A program made the translations under genes and the position numbers. Below the pieces are notes generated by a model. That model was not told where the DNA came from. It saw only the letters and a program-made list of their open reading frames with translations, and made no database searches. Shown here piece by piece: positions 38,670 to 48,311 of a stretch of DNA of 64,000 nt (position 1 is its first letter; each line of letters starts with the position of its first letter). The stretch comes from Proteobacteria bacterium UBA4457. GTDB lineage: Bacteria; Pseudomonadota; Gammaproteobacteria; Ga0077536. The DNA lies in the NCBI GenBank assembly GCA_002390205.1, contig DGOV01000069.1:1-64000 (forward strand). Direction: 5' to 3'.

Positions 38670-41600
38670 ATGAGAAAAATAAAAAAAATACTAGTAGCTA
38701 ACCGTGGAGAAATCGCGATCCGAGTCATGAGGGCGGCGTCTGAACTAGCTATTCAGACCGTGGCAGTCTATGCCCACGAAGATCGTTTTTCATTGCATCG
38801 ATTTAAGGCGGACGAGTCTTACTTGATAGGTGCTGGAGACACTCCGGTAAAAGCCTATTTGAGTATAGAGAAAATCATAGCGATTGCTCTTTCGAGTGAG
38901 GCAGATGCCATTCATCCTGGTTACGGGTTCTTATCTGAGAGTCCCGAACTTGCAGAAGCTTGTGCTGATGCAGGCTTAGTTTTCATAGGGCCATCACCAG
39001 AGGTCATGAGAAAGTTAGGCAATAAAATACAAGCTCGCGCCTTAGCGGAGTCAAGTGGAGTCGCTGTAATGCCAGCAACTAAGTCACTGCCTACTGATGA
39101 AAAGGAAGTTTCTAGATTGGCTGAATCGGTTGGCTATCCTCTTATGCTCAAAGCTTCTTGGGGAGGCGGTGGTCGCGGAATGAGAGTCATTGATTCTGCG
39201 GAAGATCTGCATGCTATTGTCCAGACTGGTAGGCGTGAAGCTCTAGCTGCGTTCAATAATGACGAGATTTATTTGGAAAAGCTCGTAAAGAATGCACGAC
39301 ATGTGGAGGTGCAGATACTTGGTGATACGCATGGAAATATCGTGCACTTGTTTGAGCGCGATTGCACCGTCCAAAGAAGGAATCAGAAAGTTGTTGAGCG
39401 AGCTCCTGCTATTTATCTAACCGAAGAGCAGCGCACTGAGTTTTGTCTTGCTGCAATAAAAGTGTGTAAGTCGGTCAACTACACTTGTGCAGGGACTGTT
39501 GAATTTTTACAGGATGTGGATACAGGTGATTTCTATTTTATTGAGGTGAACCCTCGCATCCAAGTTGAACATACTGTCACAGAGTCAATTACTGGTGTAG
39601 ATATAGTTAAAGCTCAAGTTAGGATATCGGAAGGCCATACAATAGGTTCTCAAGAATCAGGTATTCCTCAGCAGATTGATATCAAAATTCATGGTCATGC
39701 GATTCAGTGCAGAGTTACTGCAGAAGATCCTGAAAACAATTTCATTCCTGATTACGGCACGATTACAACCTATAGAAGTCCAGCCGGTTTCGGTATTCGG
39801 TTAGATGCAGGAACAGCCTACACTGGCGCCGAAATCACAAGGTACTATGATTCTCTATTAGTTAAGGTGACCGCGTGGGCGGGGACCGAGGAGGAAGTTA
39901 CACTTAGGATGCGTAGAGCTCTTCTAGAGTTTCGAATTAGGGGGATAAGCACTAATCTCGAATTTCTAGCTGAGTTGATGACGAATAAAAAGTTTCAAAA
40001 GGGTGATTATACTACTCGGTTTATTGATGAGACCCCCGAGCTCATGGAGCTTCCTCATCGACGTGATAGAGGCACTAAACTTGTTAATTATGTGGCCGAG
40101 GTTATTGCAAAAGGCAACCCTCTAGTTGCGGATCGGCCATGGCCAAGTGTGATCGAGGAGCCAAACATTCCTAGCTGTGAAGATGTAGCTATTGTGGGAG
40201 GTTCTAGGCAGAAATTTGAAGAGCTGGGCGCGGCAGATTTTTCGAAATGGATGTTGGACCAGAGACAAATTCTAGTTACCGATACAACATTTCGTGATGC
40301 ACATCAGTCTCTATTGGCCACGCGCTTTAGAAGTCATGATTTACTTCAGATATGCGATGCTTATGCGCGTCTAGCTCCTCAATTATTATCTGTTGAGTGT
40401 TGGGGTGGCGCGACTTTTGATGTGGCAATGAGATTTCTCAATGAGTGTCCTTGGACGCGCTTAAAATCTATCCGAGAAAAGCTTCCTAATGTGCTTACGC
40501 AGATGTTGTTGAGAGCATCAAATGCGGTCGGTTACAAAAATTACCCTGATAATGTGGTCAGCTATTTCATTAGTCAGGCTGCAACATCTGGTGTTGATAT
40601 CTTTAGAGTGTTTGATTCTTTGAACTGGGTTGAGAACATGCGCCTACCAATGGATTCGGTTATAGAGTCGGGGAAGATTTGTGAAGCGACTATTTGCTAC
40701 ACCGGCAACTTGATTGGAGCGAGTGAGAAAAAATATAACTTGGCTTATTACGTGAAAATGGCGAAAGAATTGGAGTCAGCCGGCGCCCATGTTTTGGGGA
40801 TAAAAGATATGGCAGGGCTCTGCCTTCCTAGGGCCGCGACCTTATTGATCTCAGAACTAAAGCAGGAAATTGGAATACCAATTCATTTTCATACCCATGA
40901 TACCAGCGGGATAGCCGGAGCAACCGCGCTGGCAGCGATAGATGCTGGTGTAGATGCTGTTGATCTGGCTATGGACTCGATGAGCGGGATGACATCACAA
41001 CCAAATATGGGTTCAGTGCTTGAGGCTCTTCGGGATAGTCCTCGTGAAAGCAGTTTAGACGGTGATGCGATTAGAACACTGTCTGATTATTGGGCTGGAG
41101 TTCGAAAAAATTATTATCCTTTCGAAAGTCAAGAGAGAACTGGCGCATCTGAGGTTTATATACATGGGATGCCAGGTGGACAGTTTACAAATTTGCGAGA
41201 GCAAGCGACATCACTCGGCTTAGGTAAAAAATGGGGAGAAGTTTCCAAAGCCTACGCCGATGTAAATGATATGTTTGGCAATATCGTAAAGGTAACTCCA
41301 AGCTCAAAAGTAGTTGGTGATATGGCATTAATGATGGTCAGCAGCGGTTTAAGTAGGGAAGACGTTGAGTCTGATGGTACCGATGTACCTTTCCCTGAAT
41401 CAGTAGTTTCCTTTTTTAGAGGTGACTTAGGACAACCTTTAGGAGGATTTCCTCCTTCTTTGCGCAAAAAAGTTTTGCAAGATGAAGTAGGCCTAGAAGT
41501 AAGACCAGGGTCCGTACTCGCACTCGCGGATCTAGGTGAGGAGCGTCTCATCGCTGAGCAGCAAGCTGCGAGAGAAATTTCAGACGAAGAGTTTGCTTCT

Positions 41601-42110
41601 TATCTCATGTACCCGAATGTTTTTATCGAATATGTTGCTGCTTATCGGAAATATAGTGATTTGACCGTACTACCGACGACTATCTTTTTCTATGGGATGG
41701 AGTCAGGTCAGGAGGTGCAATTACAGATCGAATCTGGACGGTCAATTGTGCTGAGATATATGGGAATGAGTGAGGCTGATCAAGACGGCCAGAAAACTGT
41801 GTACTTTGAGCTAAATGGTCAACCGCGGCAGGTTCGGGTTTTAACGGAGAAAGGGAAAAGCACTAAAATTTTGGCTCTTAAGTCGGATGTCGACAATGCG
41901 TGTCATATAGGTTGCCCTATGCCTGGCTTGATAGCACAAATAGATGTGGAAATAGGTGACGAGGTTAGCAAAGGTCAGTCTCTATTCACCATTGAGGCTA
42001 TGAAGATGCAAACTACAATTCGTGCCGAACGAGATGGTGTTATCAAAGAGATAATTGTGACCGAAACGCAACAAGTAGACAGTGGGGATTTGTTAGCGGT
42101 TTTTGATTAG
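38670..42110 (+). CDS. pyc: Pyruvate carboxylase, single chain
   Basis: 1146 residues, the size of one-chain biotin-dependent pyruvate carboxylases that make oxaloacetate. The order is biotin carboxylase (about 1-450; ERDCTVQRRNQKVVERAPA), carboxyltransferase (about 530-800; DTTFRDAHQSLLATR and FHTHDTSGIAG), the PYC/OADA region, and a C-terminal biotinyl domain with the EAMKM motif whose Lys1112 would be biotinylated. A separate biotin ligase is required but not in the window. It is divergent from the Sel1 gene and converges on the 6S RNA. Confidence 0.97.
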   Translation: MRKIKKILVANRGEIAIRVMRAASELAIQTVAVYAHEDRFSLHRFKADESYLIGAGDTPVKAYLSIEKIIAIALSSEADAIHPGYGFLSESPELAEACADAGLVFIGPSPEVMRKLGNKIQARALAESSGVAVMPATKSLPTDEKEVSRLAESVGYPLMLKASWGGGGRGMRVIDSAEDLHAIVQTGRREALAAFNNDEIYLEKLVKNARHVEVQILGDTHGNIVHLFERDCTVQRRNQKVVERAPAIYLTEEQRTEFCLAAIKVCKSVNYTCAGTVEFLQDVDTGDFYFIEVNPRIQVEHTVTESITGVDIVKAQVRISEGHTIGSQESGIPQQIDIKIHGHAIQCRVTAEDPENNFIPDYGTITTYRSPAGFGIRLDAGTAYTGAEITRYYDSLLVKVTAWAGTEEEVTLRMRRALLEFRIRGISTNLEFLAELMTNKKFQKGDYTTRFIDETPELMELPHRRDRGTKLVNYVAEVIAKGNPLVADRPWPSVIEEPNIPSCEDVAIVGGSRQKFEELGAADFSKWMLDQRQILVTDTTFRDAHQSLLATRFRSHDLLQICDAYARLAPQLLSVECWGGATFDVAMRFLNECPWTRLKSIREKLPNVLTQMLLRASNAVGYKNYPDNVVSYFISQAATSGVDIFRVFDSLNWVENMRLPMDSVIESGKICEATICYTGNLIGASEKKYNLAYYVKMAKELESAGAHVLGIKDMAGLCLPRAATLLISELKQEIGIPIHFHTHDTSGIAGATALAAIDAGVDAVDLAMDSMSGMTSQPNMGSVLEALRDSPRESSLDGDAIRTLSDYWAGVRKNYYPFESQERTGASEVYIHGMPGGQFTNLREQATSLGLGKKWGEVSKAYADVNDMFGNIVKVTPSSKVVGDMALMMVSSGLSREDVESDGTDVPFPESVVSFFRGDLGQPLGGFPPSLRKKVLQDEVGLEVRPGSVLALADLGEERLIAEQQAAREISDEEFASYLMYPNVFIEYVAAYRKYSDLTVLPTTIFFYGMESGQEVQLQIESGRSIVLRYMGMSEADQDGQKTVYFELNGQPRQVRVLTEKGKSTKILALKSDVDNACHIGCPMPGLIAQIDVEIGDEVSKGQSLFTIEAMKMQTTIRAERDGVIKEIIVTETQQVDSGDLLAVFD

Positions 42111-42140
42111 TAAAACCGGATTTTCAGGACATATTTAAAA

Positions 42141-42327
42141 GTACTCTCCACTATGCCGTGACCGATCGGAATCTTGAACCAGAAGCTCAAGTGTGGAATT
42201 TCACTGTCTGAATCAGGCTATCTTCAGTTTGAAGACGTGCTCAACATCAGGCCTAGTTCTATTCCGCGATTATAAAATTATCGGCTCAGAGATCGTCTGA
42301 TCGAGTCGCGCACAAAGCAGAGAGTCC
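42141..42327 (-). ncRNA. ssrS: 6S RNA
   Basis: About 187 nt on the minus strand, directly downstream of zapA as in E. coli. Matches to the known RNA are the 5' segment CTGAGCCGATAATTT, the middle segment TGTTGAGCACG, and the pair CACTTGAGCTTCTGGTTCAAG corresponding to E. coli CACCUUGAACCAAGGGUUCAAGG. The ends ACTCTC and GAGAGT can pair to close the long helix that mimics an open promoter and traps sigma-70 RNA polymerase. Ends are estimated from this pairing. In E. coli the gene ygfA (5-formyl-THF cyclo-ligase) follows; here pyc converges instead. Confidence 0.87.
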
Positions 42328-42414
42328 TAGAGGTCTATCCTACAGCTTTTTGGTTTAAGGCGAAATGTTTTTTATTCAAGCAAGCTCAATTTTTCGATCA
42401 GAAGTGCAGGACAG

Positions 42415-42711
42415 TCACTTAGACAGGACTGCATCTATTTTAGCCTGGATTTGTGTTACTCGTTGGTCTAAGACTTTAGAGCTAATAATATTTTTCTTTT
42501 TAAGTTTTAAGTGCTCGTTTGCGATGTTCAATGCAACCAGGACAGCAGTATTTTCATTCCCGCTGTTTTTAACTTTACTATTTTGCTCGGCTATTTTATT
42601 GTTCAAAAAGTCTACGGAAAGCATTAACTCTTCTTTTTCGTCTTCTTTGCAGCCGATAAGATAATCATTATTTAATATTGTTACTTTAACGGGGGTTATG
42701 TTGTCGCTCAC
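42415..42711 (-). CDS. zapA: Z-ring assembly protein ZapA
   Basis: 98 residues. ZapA binds and cross-links FtsZ filaments. The N-terminal VKVTILNNDYLIGCKEDEKEEL fits the globular domain, followed by a long helix (about 33-95) that forms the tetramer coiled coil. Overlaps the upstream ZapB-like gene by 4 nt and precedes 6S RNA. Confidence 0.93.
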   Translation of the reverse strand: MSDNITPVKVTILNNDYLIGCKEDEKEELMLSVDFLNNKIAEQNSKVKNSGNENTAVLVALNIANEHLKLKKKNIISSKVLDQRVTQIQAKIDAVLSK

Positions 42712-42932
42712 GATCTGTTTTCCAAGGCTTTCAGTCGTGTAATCATTCCTTCCACTCGGGTTCGAGCCTGTTCAGTCTTGCTGATTAGCTCTGTTTTCTC
42801 GATTGTTAACGTATTTTGATGAGTCTTCAGCACTGTGTTTTCGACAGTTAACCTTTCTATCGTTGTAATTAATTCATCTATGCGGGCCTCCAAAGAGGAT
42901 AGTTCAAGCTCATTGGTGTCATTTTTATCCAT
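42708..42932 (-). CDS. ZapB-like coiled-coil protein (TIGR02449 type)
   Basis: 74 residues, almost entirely a coiled coil with heptad spacing of Leu, Ile and Val (LSSLEARIDELITTIERLTVENTVLKT) and no transmembrane segment. Small proteins of this type stand directly before zapA in many Gammaproteobacteria and resemble ZapB, the ZapA partner of the Z ring. The role is by context. Overlaps zapA by 4 nt (ATGA-type). Confidence 0.75.
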   Translation of the reverse strand: MDKNDTNELELSSLEARIDELITTIERLTVENTVLKTHQNTLTIEKTELISKTEQARTRVEGMITRLKALENRS

Positions 42933-43082
42933 ATTTACGTGCCTAGGCTAGTTTAAACAATTTACAACGAGTCAAATATAGAGCTCTTTAGCGCAGATGG
43001 TCAATAGCATTCCCTCTGTTGGTTGCGCTTTCATCATGTGATAATAAGAGAGGATTGTTGTTATTTGCAAAGGGTGTAGAAG

Positions 43083-43649
43083 ATGTCATTAGGTTTATAT
43101 GTTGCTTTCGAGGATGCCTTGTTACAGGCGGGGTGTTCTGCTGTCGCCTCTGAAGCCCACGGGACTTTAGTTGGTCTCCTCTCTGGCCCGAACCAAGTTG
43201 ACCAAGGAGTCTGGTTGAATTGCATAAATGATGACTCAAAGTTATCTATGGATTCTGTGATTCTATCTGAAACTTTGGCACTGGATAATTTTATTAAGCG
43301 CGCGGTCAATGCTTTAGGAGATATGGAAACTGGTCCACTTATTCTTATTCCAAGTGACGATGTGGAGCTTGGAGAGAGAGCAACTGCTTTTTCTAGTTGG
43401 TGCAGTGGCTTTCTTTATGGTTTCGGCATTTCTGGAGTTCCAGAGGAAGTTCCTCTAAGTCCTGAATCGCAAGAGTTCTTGAGACACTTGACACAGTTTT
43501 GTCGGTTAGATTTTGAGGTTGAGGATAACGAGGAGGACGAAAAAGCGCTATTTGAATTGCTAGAGTTCAGCAAAGTTGGAGTGTTGAACCTTGTTGAAGA
43601 GGTAAAAGATTTGAGTTCGGTACATACAGAAACTAACTCGCTACACTAA
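43083..43649 (+). CDS. ygfB: YgfB/UPF0149 family protein
   Basis: 188 residues of the YecA/YgfB family (AEAHGTLVGLLSG-like start, here ASEAHGTLVGLLSG, and WCSGFLYGFG around 113-122). Position just before pepP and divergent from the zap genes is the canonical one. In Pseudomonas aeruginosa the homologue affects AmpDh3 expression and beta-lactam resistance; whether that applies here is unknown. Gap to pepP is 5 nt. Confidence 0.9.
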   Translation: MSLGLYVAFEDALLQAGCSAVASEAHGTLVGLLSGPNQVDQGVWLNCINDDSKLSMDSVILSETLALDNFIKRAVNALGDMETGPLILIPSDDVELGERATAFSSWCSGFLYGFGISGVPEEVPLSPESQEFLRHLTQFCRLDFEVEDNEEDEKALFELLEFSKVGVLNLVEEVKDLSSVHTETNSLH

Positions 43650-43654
43650 GAGAT

Positions 43655-44971
43655 ATGAAAATGAAGCAACAAGAATTCGTAGGTAGACGTAAAGAGTTAA
43701 TGGAGATAGCAGGGAATGGGTCGATTATTATCCAGCCTTCTTCACAAGAACATGTTAGAAATCGTGATGTTTACTACCCTTATAGACCTGATAGTGACTT
43801 CCACTTTCTTACTGGTTTTGGCGAACCGCTGTCGGTTGCCGTTCTTATACCGGGTCGACCTCAAGGAGAGTTCATTCTGTTTTGTCGAGAAAAAGATCAA
43901 GATGCCGAGATATGGCACGGTAGACGTTCTGGTCTTGAGGGCGCATGTGCTTTTTACGGTGCTGATGATGCATTCCCTATTGAGGACTTAGACGAAATTC
44001 TCCCTGGTCTACTGGAAAACAAAGATCGCATTTATTACACAATGGGTAGATACGCTGATTTCGACCAACGCGTTATCGGCTGGCTTAATCACGTAACAAA
44101 AATGGCTCGCGCAGGAGTACATGCACCTGATCAATTTATATCTCTTAGTCATTTGGTTCATGAGATGAGATTGATAAAAAGCCCCGCAGAAATACGAGTG
44201 ATGCGTCGTGCTGCTGCAATATCTTCGACGGCGCACAGTCGAGCGATGAAGATTACAAAACCTGGTTTGTTCGAGTATCAAGTGGAGGCGGAAATAATGC
44301 ATAGCTTTATGGATCAAGGTTCGCGCTCGCCCGCGTACCCCTCGATTGTTGGTGCTGGACGAAACAGTTGTATCCTTCATTACACGGAAAACAATGAGAA
44401 ATTGAAAAATGGCGACATGCTTCTAATTGACGCGGGTGCGGAGTTAGAAAGTTATGCGAGTGATATTACGCGCACTTTCCCCGTGAATGGGAAATTCAGT
44501 CGAAACCAAAAGATCGTTTATGAAATAGTTTTGGCGGCTCAACTGGCAGCTATTGCAGAAGTGAAGCCGGGCAATCGATGGAATCAGCCTCATGATGCTG
44601 CCGTTGCAGTAATCACAGAAGGGTTACTTAATATGGGTATTTTAAAAGGGAGCCTGCAGAAGCTTATCCAAACCGAAGCCTGTCACCTTTATTACATGCA
44701 TAAGACGGGACATTGGCTTGGAATGGATGTCCATGATGTCGGTGACTACAAAATTGCCGACCAATGGCGTGTATTTGAGCCAGGGATGGTTACAACGATT
44801 GAGCCTGGATTATATTTTTCAGCATTTACTAAAGGATTGCCAAAAAAATGGCACAACATTGGCATCAGAATCGAAGACGATGTCTTAGTGACGTCCTCAG
44901 GATGCGATGTTTTGAGTGATGCGCCTAAAACCGTCAAGGAAATCGAGGATCTGATGCGTGCAGGACACTGA
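43655..44971 (+). CDS. pepP: Xaa-Pro aminopeptidase PepP
   Basis: 438-residue M24B metallopeptidase that removes N-terminal residues next to proline. N-terminal creatinase-like domain (1-170; RNRDVYYPYRPDSDFHFLTGF), then the pita-bread catalytic domain with metal ligands in LLIDAGAELESYASDITRTF (two Asp), GHWLGMDVHDVG (His), TTIEPGLYF (Glu) and GIRIEDDVLVT (Glu). Followed by ubiH whose GTG start overlaps by 14 nt. Confidence 0.96.
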   Translation: MKMKQQEFVGRRKELMEIAGNGSIIIQPSSQEHVRNRDVYYPYRPDSDFHFLTGFGEPLSVAVLIPGRPQGEFILFCREKDQDAEIWHGRRSGLEGACAFYGADDAFPIEDLDEILPGLLENKDRIYYTMGRYADFDQRVIGWLNHVTKMARAGVHAPDQFISLSHLVHEMRLIKSPAEIRVMRRAAAISSTAHSRAMKITKPGLFEYQVEAEIMHSFMDQGSRSPAYPSIVGAGRNSCILHYTENNEKLKNGDMLLIDAGAELESYASDITRTFPVNGKFSRNQKIVYEIVLAAQLAAIAEVKPGNRWNQPHDAAVAVITEGLLNMGILKGSLQKLIQTEACHLYYMHKTGHWLGMDVHDVGDYKIADQWRVFEPGMVTTIEPGLYFSAFTKGLPKKWHNIGIRIEDDVLVTSSGCDVLSDAPKTVKEIEDLMRAGH

Positions 44972-46169
44972 CACAGATTGTGTGGTGATTGGTGCTGGGT
45001 TGGTCGGATGCCTTGCAGCATTGGGGCTCAGCAGGAGTGGGTTTCGTGTTCAGGTTTTTGAAACAGATAGGTTTTCTAAAGAGATGCCCGAGGATGGAAG
45101 GTCTTTGGTGTTGTCTCGTGCTTCCATCCAGATACTGAAAGCTTTGCAGATATGGCCAAACTTATCTGAATGGGCATATTCAGTAAAGAATATTCGTGTG
45201 TCCGAAAAAGGGACTTATGGAAGCGTCCTCCTCTCAGCGGAAGAAGTTGGTGCCCAGGAGCTAGGATGTTCCTTCCCTGCTGGAAAGTTATTAGGCACGC
45301 TCAGAAATGCCGTTGTTGATGATCAAAATATCTTGGTGCGTGACAAAGCTAGTTTCTCTGAGTTTAAGGAACACAACGATTATTGCGAAGTGAGTATTGT
45401 TGAGGATGGTTCAACAGATAAGGTTACTACTCGGTTTCTGATCGGCGCTGATGGTTCTGGATCAACTGTAAGAACAGCGCTAGGAGGTTCTCTTTCAACT
45501 TTATCATATGGCCAGCATGCAGTAGTAGCTGAATTAACAGCCTCTGTTCCATGCAACCATAAGGCGTATGAGCATTTCACTGGTCAAGGACCACTCGCTT
45601 TTATTCCTACAGGGTTAAATACATACACAAGTGTTCAGTGCTTTGATGTCGAAGCTTCTATTCACGCGTGTGCAATGTCCGACGACGCTTACTTAAGACT
45701 TACAGAGAAAAATATAGGTGGAAGGTTAGGTGAGATGTCTAACTTAGGGAAACGTTACAGTTATCCATTAATGAGACAAAAATCTAGCATTTTAAATAGC
45801 GAGAGAGTCGTAGTTATTGGAAATGCAGCGAATGTCGTGCACCCCAATGGCGCGCAAGGTTTAAATCTTGGCTTTCGTGATGTAGCAACCTTATTAACAG
45901 TAATTAAGAGAAGTGGGGAAAACTCCGATACAAAGGATATTCTGGAGAAATATGCCAGTTCACGCCTGAAAGATCATCGTATGACCGGGAGGTTCACTGA
46001 TCTAATGGCTCAAGGTTCTCGCTCTTCATTAAATACCCTAGTAATTTTGCGGCGTTTGAGTATGGTTGCATTTTCTCATTCAAGTAGATTAAGAAAGCGT
46101 TTAGTGCAAAAGGCGAGCGGCCTAGGACTTTTGGACCAGAGTGTCGATTTCTCACTTTGGGGTCAGTGA
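44958..46169 (+). CDS. ubiH: 2-octaprenyl-6-methoxyphenol hydroxylase UbiH
   Basis: 403-residue FAD monooxygenase of ubiquinone synthesis. Rossmann motif VIGAGLVGCLAALGL at about 10-24, DG motif LIGADGSGSTVR, and the GD motif region VVVIGNAANVVHPNGAQGLNLG. Starts at GTG 44958 inside the end of pepP. Note that the usual GD(A)AH of this family reads GNAANVVHP, so the Asp that contacts the FAD ribityl chain is an Asn. Order pepP-ubiH-ubiI matches E. coli. Confidence 0.92.
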   Translation: MQDTDTDCVVIGAGLVGCLAALGLSRSGFRVQVFETDRFSKEMPEDGRSLVLSRASIQILKALQIWPNLSEWAYSVKNIRVSEKGTYGSVLLSAEEVGAQELGCSFPAGKLLGTLRNAVVDDQNILVRDKASFSEFKEHNDYCEVSIVEDGSTDKVTTRFLIGADGSGSTVRTALGGSLSTLSYGQHAVVAELTASVPCNHKAYEHFTGQGPLAFIPTGLNTYTSVQCFDVEASIHACAMSDDAYLRLTEKNIGGRLGEMSNLGKRYSYPLMRQKSSILNSERVVVIGNAANVVHPNGAQGLNLGFRDVATLLTVIKRSGENSDTKDILEKYASSRLKDHRMTGRFTDLMAQGSRSSLNTLVILRRLSMVAFSHSSRLRKRLVQKASGLGLLDQSVDFSLWGQ

Positions 46170-46171
46170 AG

Positions 46172-47377
46172 ATGGGAAGCGGGCGGACCTACAATGTATG
46201 TGTTGTCGGAAGTGGGATAACGGCTCTTGTGACAGCAGGTATATTCGCACAGAAAAATTTTAGTGTTTGTGTCGTCGCTCCACCCTCAAAGAAAGAAATT
46301 GAGTCAGGCGATATTCTGCCAAGACATTACTCAATTTCTGCTAGCTCTAGGCGAATTTTTCAACTTCTGCAGGTTTGGGAGGGGGTCAACAGTGCCAACG
46401 GAGGTTTAGTAAGAGGGATCGAAGTCTGGGGCTCAGCATCTCGACCGCTTATAGAATTCTTGCCAACAATAGAGCGTCTTAGTCCCCTTGCCTGGATCTT
46501 AGAGAGGCAAAATATCTTATCAGTCTTATTGGTTGCGATTCATGGTCTTGGAGTGGACATTATTGAGTCTGAATTAATCAGCGTTGATTGTGCAGAAGAC
46601 ACGAGTTTGGTCTGTCTCGAAAGCTGTGAATTTCAGGCTAGTCTAATAGTAGGTGCAGATGGCAGGAACTCTAAAGTACGACAATCAATGGGGGTATCTC
46701 TGGGCACAAAAAAAATTGACCAAGAGGCCGTCGTTGCGGTCGTAAAAACAGAAAAAGAGCATCATAATTTTGCCTGCCAGAGATTTTTACAGACCGGACC
46801 AATTGCCTTCCTTCCATTATCTGATCCACATTTGTCATCCATAGTTTGGTCATGTGAGCCATCAGAAGCGCAACGGTTGACTGAAGGGGGACAGTTTTTT
46901 AATGAAGCCGTCACTTCTGTTTTTGGACATAAATATGGTGAGGTTATTGATAGTCGAGCACATATGAGTTTTGGCATCGAGTCAGGAGTAGTGAGTTCTT
47001 TTTTTTCAGGGAGAGTTGTGCTGGTAGGAGAGTCAGCGCATGTAATGCATCCGCTGGCGGGTCAAGGATTAAATACAGCCTTATTGGATGTTGCCTCCTT
47101 GGCCGAGTGCGTTGATAATAAGGATGTCTTGCGGACCTATTCCTCATTGCATCGCCGCTTGCGGCGTTATGAGAGGTGGAGGAAAGCTGAGGTGTTGAAA
47201 ATGCTCTCAGTTACCGATGGGCTGAACTCACTGTTTTGCTCAGAAAACATCTTCATTTCCTTATTTAGGAAATTAGGGGCTCGGAGTCTTAATTATAGTC
47301 CGTTCGTCAAAGATTTTTTAATTAGCCATGCTGCTGGAGTCTATGGAGATGTTCCTGAGATGGTGAGACAAAAATAG
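46172..47377 (+). CDS. ubiI: UbiI/VisC-type FAD hydroxylase of ubiquinone synthesis
   Basis: About 401 residues from ATG 46172; GTG 46166 or a TTG at 46157 would overlap ubiH. Same fold as UbiH: VVGSGITALVTAGIF (FAD), LIVGADGRNSKVR (DG motif), and VVLVGESAHVMHPLAGQGLNTALLD (GD-region, with Glu for Asp). By position it corresponds to UbiI, which hydroxylates C5 of the ring, but UbiI, UbiF and UbiM-like proteins are not separable by eye. Tightly spaced after ubiH. Confidence 0.85.
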   Translation: MGSGRTYNVCVVGSGITALVTAGIFAQKNFSVCVVAPPSKKEIESGDILPRHYSISASSRRIFQLLQVWEGVNSANGGLVRGIEVWGSASRPLIEFLPTIERLSPLAWILERQNILSVLLVAIHGLGVDIIESELISVDCAEDTSLVCLESCEFQASLIVGADGRNSKVRQSMGVSLGTKKIDQEAVVAVVKTEKEHHNFACQRFLQTGPIAFLPLSDPHLSSIVWSCEPSEAQRLTEGGQFFNEAVTSVFGHKYGEVIDSRAHMSFGIESGVVSSFFSGRVVLVGESAHVMHPLAGQGLNTALLDVASLAECVDNKDVLRTYSSLHRRLRRYERWRKAEVLKMLSVTDGLNSLFCSENIFISLFRKLGARSLNYSPFVKDFLISHAAGVYGDVPEMVRQK

Positions 47378-47411
47378 AGTTATTTGCAATATATTTCAGG
47401 GAAAATTGTTA

Positions 47412-48311
47412 ATGGATAATCTTTCATCAGTCTACGAAACACATTTAAAAAAGCTGCCTCTTGTACAGAAAGGGAAAGTGCGTGATATCTATGGGATAGG
47501 TACAGACCATTTGCTGATCATAACTACCGATCGTCTTTCTGCTTTCGATGTAATCTTACCTGATCCGGTTCCGAATAAAGGCTGTATTTTGACCGAAATT
47601 TCAAACTTTTGGTTCGAAAAAACTAAGCATTTAATTAGTAACCATTTAGTTAAGGCAGACTTGGCAGAAATTTTGGCGGATGAGCCGTACAAAGAGGATT
47701 TAATTAAGCGCTCTATCGTAGTGAAAAAGCTCAAGCCTCTGCCTATAGAAGCAGTTGTTCGTGGTTATTTAATTGGATCAGGCTGGAAGGATTACTTAGC
47801 AACTGGCAGTGTTTGCGGCATACCCTTAGCTAAGAATCTTAGACTTGCGGAGAAGCTCCCTGAGGCTATATTTACCCCTTCTACGAAAGCCGCGGTAGGC
47901 GATCATGACGAAAATATCTCGTTTAAAGAGACGTGTAATATATTGGGTCAAGAGCGCGCGGAAGAAGTTAGAGATGTGACATTAAAAATTTATTCCCAAG
48001 CCTCAGATTTTGCTCTACAAAGAGGTATAATTATTGCTGATACGAAATTAGAGTTTGGCTTGGATGAGAATGAGGAAATGGTGGTTATCGATGAACTCCT
48101 TACCCCCGACTCCTCGCGCTTTTGGCCTGCTTCTAGCTATGAAGTTGGAACTAGCCCTCCCAGCTTTGACAAACAATTTGTAAGAGATTATTTGGAAACT
48201 GTTGACTGGAACAAAGCTCCTCCTGGACCTAGAGTGCCCTCAGAAATTTTGAGGAGAACTAGCGACAAATATCAAGAAGCATTAGATATAATTACAAAGT
48301 CTTCTGACTAA
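47412..48311 (+). CDS. purC: SAICAR synthetase (PurC)
   Basis: About 299 residues from ATG 47412, which has an AGGGA ribosome site; TTG at 47406 would add two residues. Joins CAIR and aspartate in purine synthesis. Conserved: KGKVRDIY, DRLSAFDVILPDPVPNKG, VVRGYLIGSGWKDY, TKLEFG and DELLTPDSSRFWP. The length of about 300 places it in the longer, eukaryote-like group rather than the 240-residue E. coli type. Converges on pgk across 32 nt. Confidence 0.95.
   Translation: MDNLSSVYETHLKKLPLVQKGKVRDIYGIGTDHLLIITTDRLSAFDVILPDPVPNKGCILTEISNFWFEKTKHLISNHLVKADLAEILADEPYKEDLIKRSIVVKKLKPLPIEAVVRGYLIGSGWKDYLATGSVCGIPLAKNLRLAEKLPEAIFTPSTKAAVGDHDENISFKETCNILGQERAEEVRDVTLKIYSQASDFALQRGIIIADTKLEFGLDENEEMVVIDELLTPDSSRFWPASSYEVGTSPPSFDKQFVRDYLETVDWNKAPPGPRVPSEILRRTSDKYQEALDIITKSSD

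Noticed and set aside
42365..42664. A plus-strand open frame of 99 codons
   Set aside because: It is antisense to zapA, whose protein and context are clear.
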